From Bacteroidota bacterium (GTDB lineage Bacteria > Bacteroidota > Bacteroidia > Palsa-965), in contig JADBYT010000015.1 in assembly GCA_020402865.1 (NCBI GenBank), positions 62,001-126,000 of the forward strand: a stretch of DNA of 64,000 nucleotides. The letters run 5' to 3'. The stretch's first letter is position 1. The number at the start of each line of letters is the position of its first letter. Below, in pieces: positions 8,263 through 16,856 of the stretch. The position numbers were made by a program, and so were the translations under genes. The notes beneath the pieces were generated by a model, which saw nothing but the letters and a program-made list of their open reading frames with translations, was not told the DNA's origin and searched no databases.

Positions 8263-11256
8263 TTAGCGTGGCGGATTGGCTACATGCACAAAACCGGCTT
8301 TCTTAAACGGTTCGCCTGTGAGTGAAGTGCCACTCACGATATAATAATACACTCCTTCGGTTACATATTTATTATTATCGTTACGGTAGCGTCCGTCCCA
8401 CCAGTTTATGGTTTGTGCGCCCTCGTGTACCTTCCAGCCCCAGCGATCCCACACCTCAATACGCAGGCCTACTATACAGTCATTATCATACGCCACTTCA
8501 AACAAATCGTTTATCCCATCGGCATTGGGGGTAAATACATTGGGGATTACAATATTCTCCACGGAATTCAGGCAATTCTCTTCCACGCTTACTGTAACGG
8601 TAAGCGTATCCGGACATCCGTTGGCATCATACACCACTACCCAGTAGTTAGTAGTTTGTAGTGGTGAAACGATTATCGACGAAGTACTGTCGCCGGTGCT
8701 CCAGAGATAGGTGCCGCCACCGGTTGCACTCAGTGCGGTGCTATCGCCGGGTTCAATGGTAATGTTGTTGCTGATGGAGCCGTTAAACGGTGGGGGCTGG
8801 GTAATGGTGATTACTGCGGTATCACTTACTCCGGCTGCATCGGTCACAATTACCGAATACGTGCCCGCACAAAGTCCGTTAACTGTAGCGGAGGTATCAC
8901 CGGTTGGAATCCAGAGGTAGGTAAACGGTGGCTGACATGAACCTGATGCGGTGGCCGTAGCTGTCCCGATGCAATCGTTAAAACACTGGTTATTGGTGCC
9001 GCTTACACCTGCGGTGGTAACACCCGATGCCGCAGCATCTAATTTCATAATGAAAAAGTCGTCGGCATCAATGTTATTTTTCACATACGCCCCGCCGCCG
9101 GGATTCTGCACACCGTTGCTGTTGCTGTAAAAACACCAGTAGCCTACGGCAAAAATGCGGCCGTTCGGATCTACTTCAATTGAAGTACCTTTTTCATCAA
9201 AACCTGTTGTGCCGTTGTAGGTAGCCCAGGTAAGTGCCAGCTGTGTGTTGAATCCCACAAAATACACATCATCATTTGAAAGATTACCACCCGCAAAAAA
9301 GGCTCCGTTGCCCGGGTTTACCGTGGGCATATCGGTAGAAAAAGTGTGCCCCGTGCTATAAATATTTCCGCACGAGTCGATAATTATTGCGCCGCTTGCC
9401 TCTTCCTGTGAACCGCCAAACAAGGTGGCCCATTCGCGCTGACATTGGGCATTGAATTTCAAATAGAATGCATCACCCAATCCGCCCGGGCCCTGATTAT
9501 ACGAACCCGCGCCGCCGTTTTGCAGTGAGAATGAAGCGCCCGAACGGGTATCACCGGTTACATAAATGTTTCCGCTGCGGTCAACCACCATGCCGCGTCC
9601 GGCGTCGTTGGCTGTGCCGCCATAGTAGGTTGACCATTCCAGCACACCGGTGTTGGAAAAGCGCATGATTACTGCATCACCTAGATCACCGCGAAACCAG
9701 AACTGGGTAAAATTTCCACCCTGAAAATTGGGCTCGTAATACGCACCGCCGCCCGGATCAAATGTAGGAAAGCCCGGACCGGCGGCTGTACCGGTTACAT
9801 AAATTTTACCACTGCCGTCGGTGATAATAAAATTACCCCAGTCGTCGGAACTGCTTCCGGCAAAAGTGCCCCAGGTTTGCACACCGGCTGCATCAAAACG
9901 CAGCACAAACAAATCGTTGGTGCCACCCAGTACCGACTGATAAAATGATCCGCCGCCGGCGTTAACGAGCGGAAAGTTAGACGAGCCGGTCTGGCCGGTA
10001 AGCAGCACATTGTTGTTGTTATCCACTTCAATGCCATAAGCTACATCGTCCCAGCCGCCGCCAACGTGAGTGGCCCAGAGGCGCACGCCATTGTTGTCGA
10101 ACTTGAGCAGAAATGCGTCTGATGCACCCTGCGCAGTCTGGTTGAAAGCGCCAGGCAATACCTGCAGCGGGAAATTACTCGATTCTGTATTTCCCGTTAC
10201 ATAAATATTCCCGCTTGCATCGCAGCGTATGCCATTGCCATTATCATCAGCCGACCCGCCGTAATAGGTGGACCAGATCATCACGCCATTATTATCGAAT
10301 TTCATAATGCCCACATCGCCGCCTTTGCCCTGGATGTTAACATTTGGGCCGGCTGTGATGCCCTGAAAATAGGCGCCGCCGCCGGGATTTACCGTGGGAA
10401 AAGTAGATGAAAGTGTATTACAGGCAATAAAGTTGTTACCGGCCGCATCAATCACATGGTCAATGTCTGTGTTTTTTTCCCATGAGTCGCCGCCAATGTA
10501 GGTGCCCCAAAGCAATGCCAGCGGAGGATCAATAATCAGATCTTTGCTGCGGTCCCAGGCGCCGGTTTCAAAACGTGCTTCTTTTCCATTAAGCACAAAG
10601 CGGCTGCTTACCGGGGCATTGTCACAAAAACTTTCCACCGCGCCTTCGCTGATCTCGCCAAGTGGTGTTTTAAGGGTAAGTGTATGGCCCGTGGCATTGA
10701 GGCTTACATCAGCCCACTGATATACCATACGGATTACTTCGGGCGATGCGCCGGGATGCACCACAAAATCATATTTCAGCCCCTGTGCATCAGAAGCCCG
10801 CCAAACCCAGTCGATGCCCGGATAAATATCCTTTACAATTACCTGCTGATAGCGTTGCACATTGGTAATTCCCTTGGGACAGTGATGCAGGTAGTAATTG
10901 TAAAATCCGGGCAGTGGTTGCTCAAAACGTATCTGGCTCCGCGAAATAGTGGCTCCTGCAAGATTCATATCAATGCGGGCAAATTCAATGGCATCTTCTT
11001 CACCTTGCCCGTGGTCGTGCTCATTATGTACAAGAACGTAAGTAATGCCTTTGGTGGTGAGATACACATCCATGCCCGGTACATGCGATTTGAAAAATAC
11101 ATCGGGCACAGGTTCATTTTTATCGCTTAACATTTGCCCCCGGTTTTCTTCAAAACCTGTAAGGGCAGCACCCGAAGGCCGTAAAGATTCCTGAGCCTGC
11201 AACCGCGTGTGGGAAACAAGCAGAAATAATAATAAGTAAGTAATTGATCGGATCAT
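8263..11256 (-). CDS. SBBP-type beta-propeller protein with T9SS type B (CHU_C) sorting domain
   Basis: 997 residues. Signal peptide, then ENRGQM at 37-42, a motif that opens many SBBP proteins. It is followed by about eight repeats of the pattern DxxGNIYVTGxTxSxxFP / WxTYxGGxxxDxGxGI, forming a beta-propeller-like structure, then PKD/SprB-type segments (TYLWIPTGDTSATVNGLCAGTYSVIVTDAAG; GGTYLWSTGDSTSSI). The last ~90 residues are the gliding-motility-associated C-terminal domain (IPNVFTPNADGINDLFEV, VWDRWGWKVHEG, GVYYYIVSG), the signal for type IX secretion. It is expected at the cell surface or outside; the substrate or ligand is unknown. The T9SS genes themselves are not in the window. Confidence 0.92.
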   Translation of the reverse strand: MIRSITYLLLFLLVSHTRLQAQESLRPSGAALTGFEENRGQMLSDKNEPVPDVFFKSHVPGMDVYLTTKGITYVLVHNEHDHGQGEEDAIEFARIDMNLAGATISRSQIRFEQPLPGFYNYYLHHCPKGITNVQRYQQVIVKDIYPGIDWVWRASDAQGLKYDFVVHPGASPEVIRMVYQWADVSLNATGHTLTLKTPLGEISEGAVESFCDNAPVSSRFVLNGKEARFETGAWDRSKDLIIDPPLALLWGTYIGGDSWEKNTDIDHVIDAAGNNFIACNTLSSTFPTVNPGGGAYFQGITAGPNVNIQGKGGDVGIMKFDNNGVMIWSTYYGGSADDNGNGIRCDASGNIYVTGNTESSNFPLQVLPGAFNQTAQGASDAFLLKFDNNGVRLWATHVGGGWDDVAYGIEVDNNNNVLLTGQTGSSNFPLVNAGGGSFYQSVLGGTNDLFVLRFDAAGVQTWGTFAGSSSDDWGNFIITDGSGKIYVTGTAAGPGFPTFDPGGGAYYEPNFQGGNFTQFWFRGDLGDAVIMRFSNTGVLEWSTYYGGTANDAGRGMVVDRSGNIYVTGDTRSGASFSLQNGGAGSYNQGPGGLGDAFYLKFNAQCQREWATLFGGSQEEASGAIIIDSCGNIYSTGHTFSTDMPTVNPGNGAFFAGGNLSNDDVYFVGFNTQLALTWATYNGTTGFDEKGTSIEVDPNGRIFAVGYWCFYSNSNGVQNPGGGAYVKNNIDADDFFIMKLDAAASGVTTAGVSGTNNQCFNDCIGTATATASGSCQPPFTYLWIPTGDTSATVNGLCAGTYSVIVTDAAGVSDTAVITITQPPPFNGSISNNITIEPGDSTALSATGGGTYLWSTGDSTSSIIVSPLQTTNYWVVVYDANGCPDTLTVTVSVEENCLNSVENIVIPNVFTPNADGINDLFEVAYDNDCIVGLRIEVWDRWGWKVHEGAQTINWWDGRYRNDNNKYVTEGVYYYIVSGTSLTGEPFKKAGFVHVANPPR

Positions 11257-11546
11257 GGGTTTTGAAAATATGTTTGCTCACCCTAAATATAGTTTTATTA
11301 AGATGGAGGCTGATATTAAAAAGTGCAGACAAAGAAAAAAAGGAAGCTGAGATATATTTTCAAATTAAACAGACCGCTTTTCTGCCTGAATAATAATTGT
11401 ACACCGTACAATGATCTAAAACATTTAAACATTAACCTGCCTCAACTACTTATGAGAAAAGGCAACCGTCTAAATGCTGTTTAGAATTTTTGTAGCCGGG
11501 ATAATGATCAGAAATTCAACAGTAAGAAACCGTAATTAAAAAACGG

Positions 11547-12683
11547 TTACACGGCCGAGGCGGGTAACTGTTGCACGATTTCAAGTGCTTCCACTTGACC
11601 TTTTTCTACGCCGAAGAGCTGAAAAGGAAGTCCGCGCGAAGCAAAAAGCTGTATCATGCGTTCTCTGCTTGTATCGGTAACAAACACCTGTCCGAATACA
11701 TCGCTGCTCACAATGCCGGCCAGTCTTTCCAAGCGTTCATCATCCAGCTTGTCGTGAATATCGTCGAGCAGGAGCAGGGGCTTTTTGCCCGACGCATTTT
11801 TCAGGAACACATACTGCGCAAGTTTAAGCGCAATAAGAAATGTTTTCTGTTGCCCCTGTGAACCGCTGCGTTTGAGCGGAAATCCGGCTACCGAAAAGTC
11901 GAGATCGTCTTTGTGAATGCCAGTGGAGGTATGTTCAAGAGCACAGTCTTTTTGCAACGCCATTTCGAGCAGCATTGAAAAAGGAGTGTGGTTAAGTTTC
12001 GATTCGTACGTGAGCTGTACTTCTTCCGCACCGCCGCTCAGCTGGGCGTAGTAATCGTGAAAAAGCGGGAGCAGGTTTTCCGTAAATGCTTTCCGGGCTT
12101 CGTGTATGGGTGTGCCGTATTGTTCGAGCTGGAAGTTGAGAATTTCGAGTGTGCCGGAGTCGGGCGGATTGCCGCCAGCCTGTTTAAGCAGGGCGTTGCG
12201 CTGGGCGAGGATGCGGTTGTAGGCAATCAGCGCATCAAGGTAGCGGCGGTCGTACTGGGCAATTACACTGTCCATAAACCGCCGGCGTTCTTCGCTGTGG
12301 CCCGTCACCAGTACCGTATCGGCCGGAGCCACCACAACCAGCGGCAGCAGCCCGATATGATCCGAAAGGCGTTCGTATTCTTTCTGATTTCGCTTAAACA
12401 CCTTTTTCTGCGCCCGTTTTACCGCACAATACACATTTTCGGCAGCGCCATCGTCCATCACAAACTCGCCCTGCACCACAAAAAACGGGTCGCTGTGACG
12501 GATATTCTGGCTGTCGGCAGGGGTAAGGAAGCTTTTGCAAAGCGTTAAATAATGAATGGCATCCAGCAAATTGGTCTTCCCCGAGCCGTTTAAGCCTGCA
12601 AAACAGTTAATTCCGTGACAAAGGTGTAACCCGGCCTCGGCATAATTACGGAAAGAAAGCAGGGAAAGGCGGCTCAGGTGCAT
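11547..12683 (-). CDS. recF: RecF, DNA replication/repair SMC-like ATPase
   Basis: 378 residues, the usual RecF length. Walker A GLNGSGKT is at 30-37, the ABC signature region RSGSQGQQKTFLIALKLAQ near 270-290, and Walker B LLLLDDIHDKLD near 300. RecF binds DNA and, with RecO and RecR, loads RecA at gaps and stalled forks. The N-terminal MHLSRLSLLSFRNYAEAGL is typical. It is divergently transcribed from the membrane TPR gene; the usual dnaA-dnaN context is absent, which is common in Bacteroidota. Confidence 0.96.
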   Translation of the reverse strand: MHLSRLSLLSFRNYAEAGLHLCHGINCFAGLNGSGKTNLLDAIHYLTLCKSFLTPADSQNIRHSDPFFVVQGEFVMDDGAAENVYCAVKRAQKKVFKRNQKEYERLSDHIGLLPLVVVAPADTVLVTGHSEERRRFMDSVIAQYDRRYLDALIAYNRILAQRNALLKQAGGNPPDSGTLEILNFQLEQYGTPIHEARKAFTENLLPLFHDYYAQLSGGAEEVQLTYESKLNHTPFSMLLEMALQKDCALEHTSTGIHKDDLDFSVAGFPLKRSGSQGQQKTFLIALKLAQYVFLKNASGKKPLLLLDDIHDKLDDERLERLAGIVSSDVFGQVFVTDTSRERMIQLFASRGLPFQLFGVEKGQVEALEIVQQLPASAV

Positions 12684-12812
12684 AGCAATTCAGACTGCAA
12701 AAATGCTGAAAAGCATTGGTTTTCGGAAGAAAATGCACCGTTGAACCCCGATTTAAACCGAATATTTTTCGACAATTCTCGCTATAAAGTAGCCACAGGC
12801 AGAAAAAAACCT

Positions 12813-12820
12813 TATTTTTG
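12813..12820 (+). promoter_or_regulatory. -7 box TATTTTTG for the TPR-ribH transcription unit
   Basis: Fits TAnnTTTG and lies 34 bases before the ATG at 12855. Confidence 0.5.
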
Positions 12821-12854
12821 CCGCCTGTCAGAAATAACTCCCTGATTAAGAATC

Positions 12855-13535
12855 ATGGCTAACGAAACTAAAGACAGTCCCGTAATCGACATCGAAGGCA
12901 CCTTCGACCGTACGGAACGTTATATTGAAGAGAACAAGAAAAGCCTGCTGCTGATTGTAGGCGCGGTGGTTATCCTTGCCGGTGGTTTCCTCGGCTGGAA
13001 ATATCTTTATCAGAAGCCCCGCAACGAAGAAGCCGCCACAGCACTTTTTCCGGCCGAAACGGCTTTTGCAAAAGATTCTTTCAACCTTGCCATGAATGGT
13101 AAAGGTGAGCAAATGGGCCTTATTGCCATTGCCGAAGAATATGGCAATACGCCTGCCGGCAATCTGGCTAACTACTACCTCGGTATTTGCTACCTCAATA
13201 CCGGAAAACCCGCTCAGGCCATTGAAGCACTCAACGAGTTTGATGCCGATGATAAATTTGTAGGTACGCTTGCTATCGGTCTGCTTGGTGATGCCCACAT
13301 GGAAAACAAGCAAATCGACGAAGCCATCAGCTACTACCTGAAAGCAGCCGGCCGCGAGTCGAACAAATTCACCAGCCCTGTTTTCCTCAAGAAAGCAGCT
13401 ATGGCTTACGAAGACAAAGGCAATAAAGCTGAAGCCCTCAAGCTCTATCAGCAAATTAAAGCAGAATACCCCGATTCGCCAGAAGCCCAGTCTGTAGATA
13501 AGTACATCTACAGAACCGGCGGCACTGTAGAATAA
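12855..13535 (+). CDS. Membrane-anchored tetratricopeptide protein (YfgM-like)
   Basis: 226 residues. A charged N-terminus (RYIEENKKS) is followed by one membrane helix (LLLIVGAVVILAGGFLGW, ~33-50), then a soluble domain of TPR-like hairpins (PAGNLANYYLGICYLNTGKPAQAIEALNEF, GLLGDAHMENKQIDEAISYYLKAA, AMAYEDKGNKAEALKLYQQIKAEYPDSPEAQ). This is the layout of the YfgM/PF09976 tetratricopeptide family, implicated in envelope protein folding in Proteobacteria; the role here is inferred only from shape. It lies 73 bases upstream of ribH, with a hairpin between them. Confidence 0.8.
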   Translation: MANETKDSPVIDIEGTFDRTERYIEENKKSLLLIVGAVVILAGGFLGWKYLYQKPRNEEAATALFPAETAFAKDSFNLAMNGKGEQMGLIAIAEEYGNTPAGNLANYYLGICYLNTGKPAQAIEALNEFDADDKFVGTLAIGLLGDAHMENKQIDEAISYYLKAAGRESNKFTSPVFLKKAAMAYEDKGNKAEALKLYQQIKAEYPDSPEAQSVDKYIYRTGGTVE

Positions 13536-13559
13536 GCGGTTTGTTTTGGTTAAACGCTC

Positions 13560-13593
13560 AGAACGCCCCGCTTCCCGGAAGTTGGGGCGTTCT
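13560..13593 (+). terminator. Hairpin between the TPR gene and ribH
   Basis: AGAACGCCCC (13560-13569) pairs perfectly with GGGGCGTTCT (13584-13593). It is followed by only a weak U-tract and lies 15 bases before the ribH ATG, so it may terminate or attenuate transcription, or control ribH translation. Confidence 0.6.
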
Positions 13594-13608
13594 TCATAAA
13601 GTTCAATA

Positions 13609-14139
13609 ATGGCCACAGCGCTCAAAAATTTGTCGGACTATGATGCTTCAACGGTTCCCTCCGGAGCCGGAAAGCGCGTAGCCGTGCTGGTGGCCGAGTG
13701 GAATGCCGAAATTACCCATGCCCTTGCGCAAGGTGCCATTACCACCCTGCTCAAACACGAAGTAGCCGAAAACGATGTGGAACTCCACCACGTACCCGGC
13801 ACCTTCGAACTCACACTGGGCGCACAATGGCTGGGCGCGAGAAATGATATTGATGCCGTTATTTGCATTGGCTGTGTTATTCAGGGCGACACCCGCCACT
13901 TCGATTTTATCTGCGACAGTGTCACTCAGGGGCTCACCCAGCTGAATATCCGCCACAGCAAACCATTTGTGTTTGGTGTACTCACCACAAACAATCTGGA
14001 GCAGGCACAAGACCGCGCCGGCGGAAAACACGGCAACAAAGGCGACGAAGCCGCAGTAACCGCGCTGAAAATGCTTGGCCTGCGCAAAGAAATAGAAAGT
14101 ACCAACCGGGCTGGCAAACAGCTTGGATACGGGATGTAG
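13609..14139 (+). CDS. ribH: 6,7-dimethyl-8-ribityllumazine synthase
   Basis: 176 residues. It condenses 5-amino-6-ribitylaminouracil with 3,4-dihydroxybutanone 4-phosphate in the penultimate step of riboflavin synthesis. Family motifs: VLVAEWNAEIT near the N-terminus, HHVPGTFELTLGA, and CIGCVIQGDTRHFDFICDSV, where the His in RHFD is the catalytic base and the GDT segment binds phosphate; GVLTTNN and KHGNKGDEAA complete the pattern. The last four residues (GYGM) and the TAG stop are encoded inside the 5' acceptor stem of the following tRNA-Pro, an overlap of 10 bases. No FMN riboswitch is visible upstream. Confidence 0.96.
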   Translation: MATALKNLSDYDASTVPSGAGKRVAVLVAEWNAEITHALAQGAITTLLKHEVAENDVELHHVPGTFELTLGAQWLGARNDIDAVICIGCVIQGDTRHFDFICDSVTQGLTQLNIRHSKPFVFGVLTTNNLEQAQDRAGGKHGNKGDEAAVTALKMLGLRKEIESTNRAGKQLGYGM

Positions 14140-14202
14140 CGAAGTTGGTATCGCACCTGCTTTGGGAGCAGGGGATCGCTGGTTCGAGTCCAGTCATCCC
14201 GA
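14130..14202 (+). tRNA. tRNA-Pro (anticodon TGG)
   Basis: The cloverleaf folds fully: acceptor CGGGATG/CATCCCG, D-arm GCGA/TCGC, anticodon stem CCTGC/GCAGG with loop TTTGGGA (anticodon TGG at 14163-14165), T-arm GCTGG TTCGAGT CCAGT, discriminator A. No encoded CCA. The first ten bases overlap the ribH 3' end including its stop. Confidence 0.97.
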
Positions 14203-14237
14203 CGGAATTTTGAATATGCATCTTGCGATGCAGGTTG

Positions 14238-14311
14238 GGTCCCATAGCTCAACTGGATAGAGCAGTTGCCTTCTAAGCAACCGGTTAGGGGTTCGAGTCC
14301 CTTTGGGATCA
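14238..14311 (+). tRNA. tRNA-Arg (anticodon TCT)
   Basis: The cloverleaf folds: acceptor GGTCCCA/TGGGATC (one G-U), D-arm GCTC/GAGC, anticodon stem GTTGC/GCAAC with loop CTTCTAA (TCT at 14272-14274), T-arm AGGGG TTCGAGT CCCTT, discriminator A. It lies 36 bases after tRNA-Pro and is probably co-transcribed with it. Confidence 0.97.
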
Positions 14312-14315
14312 CGAT

Positions 14316-14347
14316 TAGCTTCGGTAAAGCCGGAGCTATTTTGTTTG
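14316..14347 (+). terminator. Rho-independent terminator after the tRNA pair
   Basis: A nine-bp stem (TAGCTTCGG / CCGGAGCTA with one G-U, loop TAAAG) is followed by TTTTGTTTG. Confidence 0.85.
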
Positions 14348-14457
14348 TAATCAGTAGTTTATGTGGGTCTGTATAGTCGATTAAATTATTTTACATACAG
14401 ATTTACATACACTTTATATGTGTTCAGTTGTACATTATTTGACAATAAAACCGCCAA

Positions 14458-15060
14458 TCAGGCTGAAAGCCGATTCCGAATTAACTGCTCTTCCCGCTCC
14501 CGAATCTGAAATAAATTTAATCGCAGCTGTTTGAAAACCGCTCTTAGCACTGAAGTACTTAACTTGATTTGAGTTCGCTTCAAATAGTTATTGAGTATCA
14601 CTTTCTGCTCCCTTGAAAGCATCTTTACCGCCTGCCCGATTTCCGAAAATTCTTCGGCATGAAGCGTAGTTTGCTCCAGAAAATTCGAATACAAGTCCGT
14701 TGAATCAGTAGTGGGTTTTATCCATTCCTCGCGCTCATCGCCACCTGTATCTTCCTCATTGTAACATTCCAGTAAATCCTCCGCAAACACTACCTGAAAA
14801 TGCCGGTTTTGCCTGTACTGTCTGTTCAGTTTATTCCGGGCAATGGCATAAATCCACGTAATGAAACTCGACTTCCTTTCATCATACAGATCAATATGAA
14901 GCAGGGCCGTTTCAAACGACTCCATAGCAAGGTCTTCATTCATTTCCGTATAAATTTTCAGGCCGTAATAATAGCGGTTAAAAAAATACACATAAGCCGC
15001 TCGTTGACCAGATCGGAGTCCGTTGACCCACACACTGTTAATTCTATAAGGGGAAGCCAT
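14458..15060 (-). CDS. ECF-like RNA polymerase sigma factor (divergent)
   Basis: About 200 residues from the ATG at 15060 (MASPYRINSVW); the frame is open to 15147 but without a better start. Region 2 is recognisable: NEDLAMESFETALLHI, then FITWIYAIARNKLNRQYRQNR, matching sigma-2 helices that bind core polymerase and the -10 element. The region 4 equivalent (AVKMLSREQKVILNNYLKRTQIKLSTSVLRAVFKQLRL) keeps the helix pattern but not the usual YxEIA...GTVKSR consensus, so DNA recognition may differ. The next gene upstream on the same strand encodes a helical-repeat protein 172 bases away. No classical anti-sigma gene is adjacent. Confidence 0.7.
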   Translation of the reverse strand: MASPYRINSVWVNGLRSGQRAAYVYFFNRYYYGLKIYTEMNEDLAMESFETALLHIDLYDERKSSFITWIYAIARNKLNRQYRQNRHFQVVFAEDLLECYNEEDTGGDEREEWIKPTTDSTDLYSNFLEQTTLHAEEFSEIGQAVKMLSREQKVILNNYLKRTQIKLSTSVLRAVFKQLRLNLFQIREREEQLIRNRLSA

Positions 15061-15231
15061 ACACACATCAATTACTACATGGTATAGTAACGAGTGCGAC
15101 GCTTCAAATGTTGCTTTCAGCGGTGTGGAATTAGGTCGTAAAAGCACGTTTCACATTTCCCAATACAGGCTTCAAAGGCACACGTAAGGCTTTGCAAATC
15201 AACCATTCGTGAAAGGGGACAATTTCTTCGC

Positions 15232-16590
15232 TCACGCATTCCAGGCCGTTTCTCCTTCTTTCATCCGTAACTGATCCAATAACGGAAGATGCGATTTATA
15301 CACCTCCTGAAAATTCAGTTCAGCCTTTATGAGTGTTTGAAGCAAATCAAGGCTATGCTTTTCCCGCAAATTAGCCGTAATAAATAGCGGAGCTTTTTGC
15401 AGCAAATAACGAAGCTCTTTGAACAACGTTTTCCCTGAATGGTGTTCAATCGCAACCATCGCGGCAAACAGTAATACAGTTAAACCGTAATCCTCACCAC
15501 CAAGCTGCTTCCAATTTAGCTGATGAATACACGCCATGGCCTGTTCGTATTGCTTTTGGTAATAATGCAATACAGCCTGATGATAAACGACCTTTTCTCC
15601 CGCATGAAGTGAATGAGACTTACGCAACAACTTCCCTGTAGCCTGTACGTTGCCCATCATCAAACAAATCCGTGTTTCGATATGCAGGAGTTCGATTTGA
15701 TGGGCGATTTCCCAGCCTTGCTGCGGAGCACTGCTTTGGATTAAATGCAATGCAGGCGAAACCCAGCCACAACGCAGGTAAGCATGTATAAGCTGAATTG
15801 AAGTATTGCACAACATTTCGCCGTTTTGAAGAGCTGGTGCATTTCTTATCAGGCGTATTTGCTTGCGGCGGTAAAGTATCTCGGCCTTGTGATTCTTTTG
15901 CTTTTGCGCTGTAATGGCTTCTGCTTCCAGCAGTAAAAAGCTGGCGCGAGCAGAACTGATGTTCGGGTGATGCGTGCGAAGTGCTTCAATCTCATCTTTC
16001 GAAGCCCCCGTGTGTGAAATCCGCGCAAAACGCACCAGTTTAGTGCATACCAGACAATACTGAAACTGCTGCTGCACTCTCAAAAGCTGGCGCGAATAAT
16101 TGGCCGGTAGTTTTTGCTTTGTGCGTGGCAAAAGTTCAAGCGCCTGTGCCCACTCGGCAAAAAACTCGTAGTGTGCGGCGGTGTCGCAAATGGTGTTCAG
16201 GTGCCAGAAGGCGAGATCAGTTAAGCCGCGTTTGATCAGAAATTCCACTTGCAGGAGTTTGCTGCGGCAACCGGCAAGCGCCGTTTCGTAAGGCGTTTGC
16301 TGTTCGCGCCAGGTGCTGTTCTTTGGCAGGGTAACCGCTTCGAGAATTTTATCGCGCAAACGCAAAAGAAGTCTGCTGAATGCGACTTTGTTCTTTTTAC
16401 CGTAAAGCAAAAATTCCAGTTCCTGCTCCGTGCGCCTGTCGCCAGCACAAAGCAGTTCAAAGAGTTTCAGGCTTTTACTGTCGAACTTTTCGCCGCGCAG
16501 GTCGAATGCGGTGAGGTAATTGCGGCACAATTGGCGTTCGGCATCGTTCAGGGCATCCACTAATGTGCGGAGAGCGTAGCGTGCGCTCAT
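15232..16590 (-). CDS. Helical-repeat protein of unknown function (paralogue family B)
   Basis: 452 residues from the ATG at 16590 (MSARYALRTLVDALNDAERQL); the extra open frame to 16683 is not protein-like. The N-terminal ~110 residues are helical and charged (AERQLCRNYLTAF, SLKLFELLCAGDRRTEQELE, AFSRLLLRLRDKILEAVTL). The remainder is a degenerate TPR-type solenoid (FLIKRGLTDLAFWHLNTICDTA, EAITAQKQKNHKAEILYRRKQI, LIHAYLRCGWVSPALHLIQSS, HYYQKQYEQAMACIHQL). The architecture is like 5438-6859, with which it shares the 'small helical head plus repeats' design. No enzymatic motif is seen. It lies just upstream of the sigma-like gene on the same strand, so a regulatory link is possible but unproven. 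Confidence 0.7.
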   Translation of the reverse strand: MSARYALRTLVDALNDAERQLCRNYLTAFDLRGEKFDSKSLKLFELLCAGDRRTEQELEFLLYGKKNKVAFSRLLLRLRDKILEAVTLPKNSTWREQQTPYETALAGCRSKLLQVEFLIKRGLTDLAFWHLNTICDTAAHYEFFAEWAQALELLPRTKQKLPANYSRQLLRVQQQFQYCLVCTKLVRFARISHTGASKDEIEALRTHHPNISSARASFLLLEAEAITAQKQKNHKAEILYRRKQIRLIRNAPALQNGEMLCNTSIQLIHAYLRCGWVSPALHLIQSSAPQQGWEIAHQIELLHIETRICLMMGNVQATGKLLRKSHSLHAGEKVVYHQAVLHYYQKQYEQAMACIHQLNWKQLGGEDYGLTVLLFAAMVAIEHHSGKTLFKELRYLLQKAPLFITANLREKHSLDLLQTLIKAELNFQEVYKSHLPLLDQLRMKEGETAWNA

Positions 16591-16843
16591 GGGCTTTTTC
16601 AGGTTTACGTGAATTCTGAATGCCCCTGTTGTAAATGTCTGAGTTTGGAGAAATACAGTCAAATCTGGCCGCAGAAAATGCACCTAAATAACTGTTTATC
16701 TGAAATTTACAGCACAATCAAAAATGCCCGCGCAAAGTATTAATTATTGAAATGAATTGTACAGTTACCTCCCCCGTTTATTCCTCGCATGATGGTGTGA
16801 ATATTTGGGTTTGATAAGGCTCAATTACCTGTTACAGTTTACT

Positions 16844-16851
16844 TATATTTG
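16844..16851 (+). promoter_or_regulatory. -7 box TATATTTG for the RadC-like gene
   Basis: A perfect TAnnTTTG match six bases before the ATG at 16857. Confidence 0.5.
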
Positions 16852-16856
16852 AGCGT

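Noticed and set aside
13536-13608. FMN riboswitch ahead of ribH
   Set aside because: Only a single short GC-rich hairpin is present; none of the conserved FMN-aptamer (RFN) sequence can be seen.
12846-13625. 259-residue minus-strand frame opposite the TPR gene and ribH start
   Set aside because: It lies fully antisense to two well-supported genes and has no recognisable domain.
13926-14312. Minus-strand open frames across the two tRNA genes (WTRTSDPLLPKQ..., GLEPAIP...)
   Set aside because: They are antisense to tRNA-Pro and tRNA-Arg; this kind of sequence is a well-known false protein in databases.
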